Shown in pieces: positions 32,964-42,762 of a DNA stretch of 64,000 bases (position 1 is the first letter of the stretch; the number at the start of each line of letters is the position of its first letter). Source of the stretch: DATMER01 sp031390755. GTDB lineage: Bacteria; Acidobacteriota; Thermoanaerobaculia; Multivoradales; UBA5704. A program made the position numbers and the translations under genes. The stretch spans positions 10,104-74,103 of the forward strand of contig JANMTS010000027.1 in NCBI GenBank assembly GCA_031390755.1, in the 5' to 3' direction. The notes under the pieces are model-generated. The model was given only the letters and a program-made list of their open reading frames with translations, was not told the origin of the DNA and did no database searches.

Positions 32964-33354
32964 CAAGTTGCGCCCCCCCGGCCCCCCAACGGATAACGGC
33001 ACCCCGCCGGAAAAATCGCCCCCTCAGCGCCTCTCTGAGCCACGCAGAGATCGGCCGGAGATCCTCCGCCAGCTCGCCGGCGAAGGGGGCAACGTCTCCG
33101 AGGTAGCGGCCGAGGTAGCCTTCCAGGTAGCGCAGGTCTGCCAGGGCCGCCCGGAGCTGCGGGCGGGGGTATTTCTCTGTGTCGTCAGGCCAGTACTGGC
33201 GGCATTCATTGCCCACCAGATGAAGCAGGTTCCCGACCTGCCGGAGAGCCGCCGAGTCACCGGGAGCGGCGAAGAGGACGAGGAGAGTCTCCCGGAATCC
33301 GGCGGCAGTGTCGAACGTCTCCCGAGTGAGCCGGGGTGTCAGGTGCGGGGCCAT
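32797..33354 (-). CDS. Unknown-family protein, divergent paralogue, with aberrant C-terminus
   Basis: The first 115 residues align with the family of the genes at 33359 and 60102: FRETLLVLFAAPGDSAALRQ, VGN, CRQYWPDD, QLRAALADLRYLEGYLGRYLG. After about LREALRG, where the family ends, the frame continues for 70 low-complexity residues antisense to the small membrane gene. The natural stop seems lost, possibly through insertion of the repeat-flanked cassette. It starts 4 bases after the stop of its neighbour at 33359. Confidence 0.55.
   Translation of the reverse strand: MAPHLTPRLTRETFDTAAGFRETLLVLFAAPGDSAALRQVGNLLHLVGNECRQYWPDDTEKYPRPQLRAALADLRYLEGYLGRYLGDVAPFAGELAEDLRPISAWLREALRGRFFRRGAVIRWGAGGAQLAISAFAREAASRPSRHGPERCRESPQSIGLPGTFPLRRPRTNTVSSLPAKDKREG
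32970..33030. repeat. Right copy of the C-rich repeat flanking a small gene
   Basis: Partner of 32669-32722. Its right end coincides with the point where the paralogue gene at 32797-33354 departs from its family. Confidence 0.6.
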
Positions 33355-33358
33355 GGCC

Positions 33359-33742
33359 TTACGCCTCCTCCCCCCGCCATGGTCCTAGCTCCGATTCCAG
33401 GGCATCGGCGGTAACGCCCACGTCATCCGCGAGCCGGGCGGCCACGGTGACGTGGTGCCCTTCCTGCGGGGTGTTGGGGCTGGTCATCTCGGGATTCCCG
33501 AGGGAGGTGAGATGTCCCTCGATCACGCGGAGGTCCGCTACCAGGGCGCGCAGTTCGGAGCGGATCACGCCCTCGGGTTCGTCGGGCCAGTAGCCCCGAT
33601 ACTCCAGGGCCATCTCGTAGACCATGTTGCCCACCTCTCGGAGGGCGGCGTTATAGGTGGGGTCGGTGAAGATCCCGAGGAACGTCTCCCGGAAGACCGG
33701 GAAGTCCTCGAAGCCAGTGGTCCTCCTGTGGTCCTTTTGCAA
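33359..33742 (-). CDS. Unknown-family protein (paralogue of 60102-60512)
   Basis: A 127-residue protein closely related to the one at 60102: FEDFPVFRETFLGIFTDP, ALREVGNMVYEMALEYRGYW, ELRALVADLRVIEGHLTSLG and the ending LGPWRGEE are nearly identical between the two. The sequence predicts an all-helical soluble protein. The only upstream in-frame start is TTG at 33742. It is first in a two-gene unit with the divergent paralogue. The function is not known to me. Confidence 0.7.
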   Translation of the reverse strand: MQKDHRRTTGFEDFPVFRETFLGIFTDPTYNAALREVGNMVYEMALEYRGYWPDEPEGVIRSELRALVADLRVIEGHLTSLGNPEMTSPNTPQEGHHVTVAARLADDVGVTADALESELGPWRGEEA

Positions 33743-33804
33743 AAGGGTACCCTGGAGCCTGATTCAGGCCCCCGCCGCAAGCTATTGATTTTAGAAGACT
33801 TAGA

Positions 33805-33881
33805 TGGTGCGCCCTAGAGGATTCGAACCTCTGACCTACAGCTTCGGAGGCTGCCGCTCTATCCAGCTGAGCTAAGGGCGC
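33805..33881 (-). tRNA. tRNA-Arg (anticodon CCG)
   Basis: Complete cloverleaf on the minus strand: acceptor GCGCCCT, D-arm GCTC/GAGC, anticodon loop CTCCGAA (anticodon CCG), T-loop TTCGAAT. The 3' CCA is encoded (33805-33807). First of three clustered tRNA genes. Confidence 0.97.
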
Positions 33882-33903
33882 ATGGTGAGATCTGTCAAGG
33901 ACG

Positions 33904-33980
33904 TGGTCTGCCTGGAGGGATTCGAACCCCCGACCCGCGGCTTAGAAGGCCGCCGCTCTATCCAACTGAGCTACAGGCAG
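33904..33980 (-). tRNA. tRNA-Arg (anticodon TCT)
   Basis: Cloverleaf with acceptor CTGCCTG/CAGGCAG, anticodon loop CTTCTAA (anticodon TCT, reading AGA/AGG) and TTCGAAT T-loop. CCA encoded at 33904-33906. Lies 22 bases from the neighbouring tRNA-Arg. Confidence 0.97.
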
Positions 33981-34021
33981 CCGTTGACGCGTTTCGGCGA
34001 AGTCCCCCAGCGCGGTCGGTA

Positions 34022-34095
34022 TCGGGGCGCCCAGATTTGAACTGGGGACCCCCTGCGCCCAAGGCAGGTGCGCTACCAGGCTGCGCTACGCCCCG
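34022..34095 (-). tRNA. tRNA-Pro (anticodon TGG)
   Basis: Cloverleaf with acceptor CGGGGCG/CGCCCCG, D-arm GCGC/GCGC, anticodon loop CTTGGGC (anticodon TGG) and T-loop TTCAAAT. CCA is not encoded, unlike the two arginine tRNAs. Confidence 0.97.
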
Positions 34096-34152
34096 ACGAA
34101 AACGCGCAGCGAAGTGTACGCATTCACCCCCTGGGGTGTCAAATCGGCCGGC

Positions 34153-35502
34153 TCACGGCACCGGGTTCAGCTGCACGGGGAGCAGCCGGACATCGCTCGC
34201 GATCGGCCCCAGGCCCGCCTCCACTCCCGAGGCCACGGTGTAGAGGCCGGGCGCCGGAAAGGTGTGCCTCACGATCCGGCCTTCCCCGGTGGTGCCGTCG
34301 CCGAAGTCCCAATGGTAGCGGTAGTTGAAGCTCAGATAGGGCTCCACCGCCGGGCTGACGAACAGGCACGTCCTCTCCTTGCACTGGGCGTAGATGGGCG
34401 CGAAGCCGTCGTTCGGATGCCGGGCAGGGAACGTCAGCCCGGCCAGATAGTCGGTGACGATCGGCTTGCGGCTGCGGTCCTCCCGGTAGATGCCGCGCGC
34501 CTCGCCCGGCGAGTCCACATCCTTGTAGAGGAAGGCCACGGTCCACTTGAAGAGGCTGTGGATGGGCGGCCCGGGACAGAGCTCGCAGCCGTGGAGGTAG
34601 CCGCCGGAGCCCGTCAACGCCTCGATAACGTGGCGGGTGCGGTCGCGCTGCTCCTCCTCGGTGATCCCCGAGCCCACCCGCCAGCCGAGCTCGGTCAGCC
34701 AGACCGGCTTGCCCGCGCTCGACGGGTTGCGCCCCGCCAGAATGGTGAGCTGGTCCTCGATCTGCTCCAGCACGCCCGCGGTGGGCTGATCGTCCCGCGC
34801 GTTGCCGTGGAACGAGATGACGTCCAGGAACGACCACGCCGGACCGTCGGGGAAGACGACCTCTTCGAGCTGGCGGAAGACGGCCACCGTGCGGCTGTTC
34901 GGCTCGCTCGACGTGACCGGACCGACCACCAGGGTTCCCGGTGCGAAGGCGCGGATGCGGAGCGCGGCGGCCCGCAGATAGTCCACGTAGCGCGGCGACG
35001 CCCAGAGGTCCGCGGCCCAGCCGACGCCCGGGCCGTCGTCTTCGAGGTTCGGCTCGTTCCAGATTTCATAGGCCTGGATGCGGCCGGCATAGCGCTTGGC
35101 CACCTCGGCGACGAAGCCCTCCCAGATCTCGATCTGCGCGGGCGGCCGGGTGCCGTTGCGGTTGCTTCCGGCCCACTCCGGCGCCGCGCTGAGCACGGCC
35201 AGAACCTTCAGGCCCCGCGACCGGGCGCGCTTCACCAGGGTATCCGTCGTGCTCCACTCCCACCGGCCCGGCAGCGGGTTCACGTCCCGCCAGGGGATGT
35301 TGATCCGCACCCAGCTCACGTTCGCACCGCGGACGAGTGCAGGGCGGAAGGCGTGAATGTTGACGCCGAGCGTGATGGGCTGCGAGTAGGCGACGCCGTC
35401 GAGCACGACCGCGGACGAGGAGACCGGCAGGAGGAATGCCAGAACAACCAGGAAGGTGAGGCCGGCGAGGAGGAGAGGGGAAAGCCTTCTCATAAGGACC
35501 AT
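34153..35502 (-). CDS. Exported glycoside hydrolase-like TIM-barrel protein with PKD-like domain
   Basis: A 449-residue exported protein. A hydrophobic signal segment covers residues 5-30; the barrel spans about 40-360. YEIWNEPN carries the probable acid/base E150 and VWLTELGW the nucleophile E271, the clan GH-A pattern (GH39/GH5-like). The C-terminal 80 residues (YHWDFGDGTTGEG ... HTFPAPGLYTV) form a PKD-type beta domain. The sugar substrate is not assignable. Start at codon 1 or 4 (35493); neither has a clear ribosome-binding site. Confidence 0.82.
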   Translation of the reverse strand: MVLMRRLSPLLLAGLTFLVVLAFLLPVSSSAVVLDGVAYSQPITLGVNIHAFRPALVRGANVSWVRINIPWRDVNPLPGRWEWSTTDTLVKRARSRGLKVLAVLSAAPEWAGSNRNGTRPPAQIEIWEGFVAEVAKRYAGRIQAYEIWNEPNLEDDGPGVGWAADLWASPRYVDYLRAAALRIRAFAPGTLVVGPVTSSEPNSRTVAVFRQLEEVVFPDGPAWSFLDVISFHGNARDDQPTAGVLEQIEDQLTILAGRNPSSAGKPVWLTELGWRVGSGITEEEQRDRTRHVIEALTGSGGYLHGCELCPGPPIHSLFKWTVAFLYKDVDSPGEARGIYREDRSRKPIVTDYLAGLTFPARHPNDGFAPIYAQCKERTCLFVSPAVEPYLSFNYRYHWDFGDGTTGEGRIVRHTFPAPGLYTVASGVEAGLGPIASDVRLLPVQLNPVP

Positions 35503-35570
35503 GATACGGCTACCGGGGCCGTTCGCAGCGGAACGGCCCCGGCTTGGGTCTTAAACTAGAAGGTCAGGCG

Positions 35571-38030
35571 CTAGAACGTCAGGCGGATATTGCCCAGCGC
35601 GCGACGCTGGAGCAGGTCGCCGCCGAACGACTGGTAGTGCTCGTCGTCGAACAGGTTGCTCACGTCCAGCCCGAGCTCGATGTTGTCCGTCAGGCGGTAG
35701 GTGGCGCCCAGGTCCACGAGGTCGTAGGACGGCACCGAGCCGATGAAGATGCCGGCGGCCCAGTCGAAGCCCTCGACCCAGCGGTACTTGAGGGAGGCGC
35801 CGAGGCGGTCGCCGTTGAACGTCAGACCGGCGGTGTACTTGTTCTCCGGCGCGTTCGGGATCAGCTGATCGCCGAGGAGCTTCTCGTTGACCTCGAAGTC
35901 GAACCACGAGTAGCTGGCGTCGAGGGTCCAGTTGTCGTTGACGTAGAAGTTCAGGCCGATGTCCACACCCTGCGTGTCCACCTGGCCGAAGTTCGCATAG
36001 GAGGCCAGGGCGACGATCGGGGCGCCGTTGGGCGCGTTCGAGAGCAGCGCGAAGAGGGAAGGCGGCAGGTTCGCCCGCAGCGCGTTCAGGATGGCGGCGC
36101 GGACCGGCTCCGGCAGGTTGGCCGGCGCCGAGTAGGCACCGAAGTTCGGGTTCAGGCGCCCGGCGGCCGAGACGTTCGGCAGCAGGTCGGTGATGAAGTT
36201 GTCGATCTCGCTGCGGTAGTAGTCGACCGTCACGTAGGCCTTGGTGCCGAAGATGCCGCTGTAGCCGATCTCGCTGCTCTTGATGTCCTCGACCTCCAGG
36301 TCGTTGTTGCCGAGGGCGAGGATCGGAATGCTGCCGAAGCCGAGCGAGGTGCCGCCGAGAAGGGGCCGGAGCGCGTTCTCGATGGCGGAGAGGTTGAGCG
36401 ACGAGGTCGTCGAGCCGGGGAGCACGGTCTGCGCCCGGAGGAAGAACTCGGAGTAGTTGGCGACCTGGAAGGCCTCGTTGTACGTCAGGCGCAGGGTGTG
36501 CTTCGGGGTGACCGAGTAGACCAGCGCCGCCTTCGGCGAGAACTGGGTGTCGTGCAGCGTGCTCTCGTCGACGCGGCCGGCCAGCACGGCCTTGAGCTTC
36601 TCGGAGACGTTGATCTCAAGCTGCGCGAAGGCCGCCTCCTGGTGTTCCTTGCGGGCCTCGAACATCAGGGTCTGAACGCCCTGGTTGTTGGCGGTGTCGA
36701 TGTCCTGCTCGTGGTAGGAGATGCCGCCGACCACGAAGACCCGGTCACCGGCGAAGCCGTAGTTGCCCTGGATCTCGCCGTGGACGTTCGAAGAGTCCTC
36801 GAAGAGCTTCCCGCCCGAGGCGAGCGTGACCTGATCTTCGGCCTTGCGCTGGTCGTAGTAGGTGAGGAAGTTCCAGTGCGTGGTGTTGAGGTTCACCCGC
36901 GCCCAGGGGCGGTCGACGCCCGTGGTCTGCACGCGGCCGATGCCGGTGAGGAACGTCGGTCCTTCGAGGGTGGCCGTGCCGCCTTCGACCGTGAGCACCG
37001 CGGCGCCCTCGGCGAAGTACTTGTCGAGGCGCAGGCCGCCAAAGCCGACCTTGACTTCCTGCTCCTGGAGCGGCACCGCTTCGCGGCGCAGGCAGTTCGT
37101 CGTCACCGTCGCGGTGCAGAAGGTGGAGTACTCGACCTTCTGGTTGCGGGACAGCGTGAAGTCGTCGCTGGCCAGGTAGCCGCCCATGACCTTGTAGTAG
37201 AACTCGTTGCCGAAGCCGCCCGCGTAGCGGAAGTCGGCGCGGCGGGTGCTCAGCTCGCCACCGGTGAGGCGGAGCTGGCCGCCCTCGCTGCTGCGCGGGG
37301 CCTTGGTGGTCATGTTGAGCACGCCGTTGAAGGCGTTGGCGCCGTAGAGCGCCGCGCCGGGACCGCGCACCAGCTCGACGCTGGCCAGCTCGTCCATCGG
37401 GAAGGAGACCGCGGCCCACTCCTGGGCGCCCAGGAAGGGCACCGCCGGGTCACGGCCGTCGATGAGCGTCAGGATGCGGCGGTTGAGCGAGCTGTTGAAG
37501 CCGCGTGTGTTGAAGTTGAAGTCGTAGAGGCCGCTCTGGGTGAAGTCCACGCCGGGCGTGAACTCGAGCAGCTTCGGCACCTGGCCGGTGGAGGCCTCGC
37601 GCTCGATCTCGAGCGCGCTGACCACGTTGACCGCGGCCGGCGCCTCGGTGATCCGCTCTTCGCGGCGGGAGGCCGACATGACCGTGATGGTCTCGGCGAA
37701 GCTGATGTCCCAGTCGACGGTCTCGTTGACCGTCGTCGTCTGGCCGGCCGTGACCTCGACGCCCGGCTTGGCGGTCGTGAAGTCGAGCAGGCTGAAGGTC
37801 AGGTTGTAGGTTCCCGGAGCGATCGCCGTGAACGCATAGGACCCGGTCTCATCCGTGAATTCCACCTGGTCGAGTTGGTCGACGCGGACCGAAACTCCCT
37901 GGATGCCCGAGCCGTCCCCGCGGGTGATCCGGCCTTCGATCCGGCCGGTCTCCTGGGCGCCGGCAAGACCGGCTCCGGTCACGAGAAGCAGGAGGGTGAG
38001 AGCGATGACGCAGAAACGATTTCCATGCAT
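35571..38030 (-). CDS. TonB-dependent receptor with N-terminal carboxypeptidase-like domain
   Basis: An 819-residue outer-membrane receptor. Signal peptide, then a carboxypeptidase-regulatory-like domain (GRIEGRITRGDGSGIQGVSV, about 27-115), a plug domain with VELVRGPGAALYGANAFNGV, and a barrel ending in IRLTF. This is the SusC-like/oligosaccharide- or peptide-uptake style found in Bacteroidota and Acidobacteriota. GGAGG lies before the ATG at 38030; the frame is open 95 codons further but without protein character. It is next to the glycosidase gene, so carbohydrate is a possible ligand. Confidence 0.9.
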   Translation of the reverse strand: MHGNRFCVIALTLLLLVTGAGLAGAQETGRIEGRITRGDGSGIQGVSVRVDQLDQVEFTDETGSYAFTAIAPGTYNLTFSLLDFTTAKPGVEVTAGQTTTVNETVDWDISFAETITVMSASRREERITEAPAAVNVVSALEIEREASTGQVPKLLEFTPGVDFTQSGLYDFNFNTRGFNSSLNRRILTLIDGRDPAVPFLGAQEWAAVSFPMDELASVELVRGPGAALYGANAFNGVLNMTTKAPRSSEGGQLRLTGGELSTRRADFRYAGGFGNEFYYKVMGGYLASDDFTLSRNQKVEYSTFCTATVTTNCLRREAVPLQEQEVKVGFGGLRLDKYFAEGAAVLTVEGGTATLEGPTFLTGIGRVQTTGVDRPWARVNLNTTHWNFLTYYDQRKAEDQVTLASGGKLFEDSSNVHGEIQGNYGFAGDRVFVVGGISYHEQDIDTANNQGVQTLMFEARKEHQEAAFAQLEINVSEKLKAVLAGRVDESTLHDTQFSPKAALVYSVTPKHTLRLTYNEAFQVANYSEFFLRAQTVLPGSTTSSLNLSAIENALRPLLGGTSLGFGSIPILALGNNDLEVEDIKSSEIGYSGIFGTKAYVTVDYYRSEIDNFITDLLPNVSAAGRLNPNFGAYSAPANLPEPVRAAILNALRANLPPSLFALLSNAPNGAPIVALASYANFGQVDTQGVDIGLNFYVNDNWTLDASYSWFDFEVNEKLLGDQLIPNAPENKYTAGLTFNGDRLGASLKYRWVEGFDWAAGIFIGSVPSYDLVDLGATYRLTDNIELGLDVSNLFDDEHYQSFGGDLLQRRALGNIRLTF

Positions 38031-38309
38031 GGTAATGAACCTCCGCGCAGCAAGAGTGGGCGGAGGGCCGACGACGACGGCCCCGCGCGCTCGAAATGAC
38101 TGAAAACCAAAGACTAGATCCGGAGTCTTATAGCAGGGGCCCGAAGGAGAAGTCAACGCCGGACGTCCATCGGATTTGACCTGGAGCCCGGGAGGCTGTA
38201 ACCTCCCCCCGCCCTTGGCTTCTGGCTTCGCGTGGCTTCGCGCCCGCGCTTCTTCTGGTCCTGGCGGGGCCTGGCGCCCCCATCCTGAAGCATCCTGGAG
38301 GAAATTCCT

Positions 38310-39377
<1,068 letters not shown>

Positions 39378-39392
39378 CGATGTTTAGAGGGG

Positions 39393-39445
39393 GGCGGGGG
39401 CTCCCTCCCCTCGCCGCGCGAGGGGAGGGCCGGGGAGGGGAGAAT
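39393..39445. repeat. GC-rich palindromic (REP-like) repeat
   Basis: CTCCCTCCCCTCG and CGAGGGGAGGG form a perfect stem with a short loop, followed by CCGGGGAGGGG. Third member of the repeat seen at 18779 and 24715. It lies between convergent genes (ychF and the TPR gene) and could terminate both, though there is no T run. Confidence 0.6.
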
Positions 39446-39449
39446 GGGA

Positions 39450-40523
39450 TCAACCTCTCGCTTCGCGGTCGCGCTCTGGGACGACCTTGATCTCGAGCCG
39501 GCCCGAGCTCGGCGCGCCGGGACGGTAGTAGACCCCGCCCGGCGGCGGCGTGACGACCTGGCCGGGTTGCTGGCCGGGCTGCTGACCCCCGCCGATCCGC
39601 GGCGCGGTGGGGTCCATCGGCTGCGGCGCGTACCCCGGCTCCGGCCGCTCCCACTGGCGGAGCCCGCGGTCCGTCGGCTGCCCCGGGCGCATCGTTCCCC
39701 GTCCTCCCGCCCTCGATCCGGCCTGCGGAACCGCCTGTCCCGTGGGATTGCTGCGCAGGTCGTCCTGCCGCAGGACGGTCGGCGGCTCCGCTCCCGGCTG
39801 CTGGGCCGACTGGCCCTTCACCGCACCGATCGACGTGTCCTCGGCCACTGCATCCCCGCTCTCGATCTCCTCGGCCTGGGGCTTCGCCGGCATCAGCATC
39901 CTGGCGATGCGGCCCGGCTCGTCGAACGTCTGCGGAGCCTGCGGCTGGCGGGCTCCGCCATCCCCGTAGGCCCGGATCATCGCCCGGGTGACCAGCCCGT
40001 TCTCGACGATGTGGGGGTTGACCTCCTTGAACGCGAGCTGCGGATCGAGGGCGAAGGCGCGGGCGTAGTGCTCCACGGCCCTGTTGTCCTGGTCCCAGCT
40101 CTCGTAGAGGGTGCCGAGCTGGTAGTGCGCCCAGGCGTGGGTGGGCTGCAGCTCCACGACCTTCTTGAGGAGGCGCAACGCCTCGCGCCGGTCGCCGCTC
40201 TGCTGCTCCAGGAGAGCGAGGTTGAACAGCGACGAGACCCGCTCGGGATCGATGCCGAGGGCCTGGCGGTAGACCTCTCCGGCCTCCAGCGGCAGGTCCG
40301 CCAGCACCAGCAGGTTGCCCAGGTCGTTGAGGACCGCGGCATCGTTCGGGCGCTCCATCACGAGCCGCCGCTGGGTGTCGAGGGCCTTGTTGAGGCTGGT
40401 CGGCACCGAGGCGAAGGCGGTGTAGGCCGCCAGCACTGCGATCGCGACGAGCGCGGCCACGCCGAGAGCCGTGGACTTCGGTCTGGACAGGATCCGTTTA
40501 CGCACCTTGAGTCTCTCCTTCAT
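39450..40523 (-). CDS. Membrane-anchored TPR protein
   Basis: A 357-residue protein with an N-terminal transmembrane anchor (TALGVAALVAIAVLAAYTAF), then about three TPR units (residues 60-165: AAVLNDLGNLLVLADLPLEA, SSLFNLALLEQQSGDRREAL, AWAHYQLGTLYESWDQDNRA) and a long Pro/Gln/Gly-rich disordered tail. It probably forms a scaffold in the periplasm. It follows the MXAN_5187-like gene by 10 bases, so the two are one operon. Confidence 0.8.
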   Translation of the reverse strand: MKERLKVRKRILSRPKSTALGVAALVAIAVLAAYTAFASVPTSLNKALDTQRRLVMERPNDAAVLNDLGNLLVLADLPLEAGEVYRQALGIDPERVSSLFNLALLEQQSGDRREALRLLKKVVELQPTHAWAHYQLGTLYESWDQDNRAVEHYARAFALDPQLAFKEVNPHIVENGLVTRAMIRAYGDGGARQPQAPQTFDEPGRIARMLMPAKPQAEEIESGDAVAEDTSIGAVKGQSAQQPGAEPPTVLRQDDLRSNPTGQAVPQAGSRAGGRGTMRPGQPTDRGLRQWERPEPGYAPQPMDPTAPRIGGGQQPGQQPGQVVTPPPGGVYYRPGAPSSGRLEIKVVPERDREARG

Positions 40524-40533
40524 CTGTACAGCC

Positions 40534-41247
40534 CTACGAACCCTGTCGGGCCGGGACCGGACGTGCTTTCAGCTTGAGCTTCCCTTCCTCCTCGGCCACC
40601 CGGAACTGCACTTCGTTGCAGCCGGTCTTCTCGCGGATGGCCGCGGCCTGGCGGGAGAGGTAGGTCTGGAAGCTGTCGAGGTCGAACCTGGGGCCGTCTC
40701 CCGCTCCGACGGAGAGGCCATGATAGAGGGCTTCGGCCGCCTCCGGGTCGATCTGAGCCCCGAAGACGATCCCGCCGCGGGGATCGAAGCGCGCTCTCTC
40801 GACGAAGGCCACGACCCGGTGATGCCCGTGCCGCCCCTCCTCGATGTCCCGGATGCGACGGTTGAACAGCTCGTTGTAGGTGTTGAACCGGGCTTCGAGA
40901 TCGCCGAGGCGGAACGACTCGACCGCGGCGGTGATGTTGACGTTGCGCAGGTTGCGCAGCTGCACCTGGACCCGGGTGCGCTGCTCCTCGGGCGGCAGCG
41001 GCAGGCCGCCGTTGAAGAACCGCTCGAAGTCGATCTGAAGCTGCCGGATGTCGCGGGCGAGCTGGTCGAGCGCCTCGGAGATCGCCGGTCCCTGCTTGCG
41101 CCCCAGCTGCGGAGCGGCGGCCGGAGCGCCCGGACGGCCCGGCGGGGACGCCGGCGCACCCGGACGGCCCGGTGCGGCCGGACCTGCGGCAGTCCCCTTG
41201 GAGGGGATCGGGCCAACGGGTCGGACGGCGGGTCGCTTGGGGTCCAC
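40534..41247 (-). CDS. MXAN_5187-C-like protein of unknown function
   Basis: A 237-residue protein: a Pro/Ala/Gly-rich disordered N-terminus (1-50) and a helical C-terminal domain with IRQLQIDFERFFNG, NTYNELFNRR and KTGCNEVQFRVAEEEGKL. This is the pattern I recall as the MXAN_5187 C-terminal domain of myxobacteria and relatives. Function unknown. Cotranscribed with the TPR protein; divergent from selA. Confidence 0.6.
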   Translation of the reverse strand: MDPKRPAVRPVGPIPSKGTAAGPAAPGRPGAPASPPGRPGAPAAAPQLGRKQGPAISEALDQLARDIRQLQIDFERFFNGGLPLPPEEQRTRVQVQLRNLRNVNITAAVESFRLGDLEARFNTYNELFNRRIRDIEEGRHGHHRVVAFVERARFDPRGGIVFGAQIDPEAAEALYHGLSVGAGDGPRFDLDSFQTYLSRQAAAIREKTGCNEVQFRVAEEEGKLKLKARPVPARQGS

Positions 41248-41286
41248 GGATCTCCTAGAATGCTCTAACTTGGTGCCCAGCTCAAG

Positions 41287-42705
41287 ATGAAAATGCCAGC
41301 CGATCTCTCCGACGTCGATGTCTCCGATCCTTCGGGCGCCCTGGATGCCCGGCGCGGGATTCCTTCCGTCGACCGGCTGCTCAACGATCCGGAGGTGGCC
41401 AACCTCGTCTCATTATACGGACGAGATCCCGTAAGGGTCCAAGCCCGGCTGGAGGTCGAGGCGCTGAGGCGCCGGCTGGCCGAGGAGCCGGACCTCTCCG
41501 GCATCCTCATCAAGGAGGCCGTCGCGGCCCTGCCCGGCCTCATCGCGGCCCGTGTCCAGGCCGGCCTCGGGGACGGCCTGACCCGCATCCTCAACGCGAC
41601 CGGCATCCTGCTCCACACCAACCTCGGCCGGGCGCCGCTGCCCCGCGCCGTGGCCCGCGCCCTGCCGCCGCTCCTCGACGCCTACTGCGACCTGGAGCTG
41701 GACGTGGAGACCGGCAAGCGCGGCGAGCGCAACCGCCGCGCCGAGGGCCTGCTCATCGGCCTCACCGGCGCCGAGGCCGCACTGGTCGTCAACAACAACG
41801 CCGCGGCCCTGGTTCTTTCGCTGGCCGCGCACGCCGCCGGCCGCGAGGTGATCGTTTCGCGCGGCGAGCTGGTGGAGATCGGCGGCTCGTTCCGCATCCC
41901 CGAGATCCTGGCCGCGGCCGGCGCCCGGCTGATCGAGGTCGGATCCACGAACCGGACCCGGGTCTCCGACTACGAGAAGGCCATGGGACCGGAGACCGCC
42001 TTCCTCCTCAAGGTCTATCCGAGCAACTTCCGGATGACCGGGTTCGTCGCCTCGGTCGCCCCCCGCGAGCTGGCGGAGCTGGGAGCCAGGACCGGCGTGC
42101 CCGTGCTCGTGGACGAGGGCAGCGGCCTGCTGCGGCGCCGCCCGGAGCCGCAGCTCGCCGGCCATCCGTCGATGACCGAGCTGGTCGAAGCCGGCTGCGA
42201 CCTGATCTGCGGCAGCGGCGACAAGCTGCTCGGCGGACCGCAGGCCGGCATCCTGGTCGGCCGGACCGGCCTCATCGCCGCCTGCCGCCGGCACCCGCTC
42301 TACCGCGCGCTGCGGCCGGACCGCACGACGTTCGCCGCGCTCGAAGGGGTGCTCCGCCTGCACCGCGCCGGCCAGGCCCTCCCGCTCGACCGGCTGTGGC
42401 CCGATCCGGCGGAGCACCGCGCCCGCCTGGAGCGCGTCGCGGCCGCCCTGCCTTCGGCGGTCCGCGAAAGCGCGGCGATCGCCGCCGCCGACGCCTTCCT
42501 GGGCGGCGGCTCCGCTCCGGAGGAGCCCGTGCCCGGCGAAGCCCTGACTCTGCCCGGAAGCGACAGCCTGCTGGCCCGGCTGCGGCAGGGCGATCCGCCC
42601 GTGATCGGCTATCTCCGCCAGGGCCGGCTGTTTCTCGACCTGCGCACCGTCGACCCCGAAGACGATCCGGAATTGATCGCCGGCCTGATCGCCGGGGTGA
42701 GCTGA
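41287..42705 (+). CDS. selA: L-seryl-tRNA(Sec) selenium transferase
   Basis: A 472-residue PLP enzyme that converts Ser-tRNA(Sec) to Sec-tRNA(Sec). N-terminal helical domain (PSVDRLLNDPEVANLVSLYG), then NATGILLHTNLGRAPLP and EAALVVNNNAAALVL, with the PLP lysine K313 in GSGDKLLGGPQAG. Its presence implies selenocysteine use; selB, selC and selD are not in the window and I found no selenoprotein here. The stop is TGA, after which the same frame continues into the response regulator. Confidence 0.95.
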   Translation: MKMPADLSDVDVSDPSGALDARRGIPSVDRLLNDPEVANLVSLYGRDPVRVQARLEVEALRRRLAEEPDLSGILIKEAVAALPGLIAARVQAGLGDGLTRILNATGILLHTNLGRAPLPRAVARALPPLLDAYCDLELDVETGKRGERNRRAEGLLIGLTGAEAALVVNNNAAALVLSLAAHAAGREVIVSRGELVEIGGSFRIPEILAAAGARLIEVGSTNRTRVSDYEKAMGPETAFLLKVYPSNFRMTGFVASVAPRELAELGARTGVPVLVDEGSGLLRRRPEPQLAGHPSMTELVEAGCDLICGSGDKLLGGPQAGILVGRTGLIAACRRHPLYRALRPDRTTFAALEGVLRLHRAGQALPLDRLWPDPAEHRARLERVAAALPSAVRESAAIAAADAFLGGGSAPEEPVPGEALTLPGSDSLLARLRQGDPPVIGYLRQGRLFLDLRTVDPEDDPELIAGLIAGVS

Positions 42706-42762
42706 CCATGCCGGCCGGCCGGCCGCATCCTGATCGTCGAGGACCGCGACTCCCTCCGGCGC

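Noticed and set aside
31629..33742. Integron cassette array (many small unrelated genes with short repeats between them)
   Set aside because: Genes lie on both strands, the repeats do not show consistent RYYYAAC/GTTRRRY attC cores, and there is no integron integrase.
38031..38309. Selenocysteine tRNA near selA
   Set aside because: The region has short hairpins but no 8-bp acceptor/long variable-arm tRNA structure with anticodon TCA.
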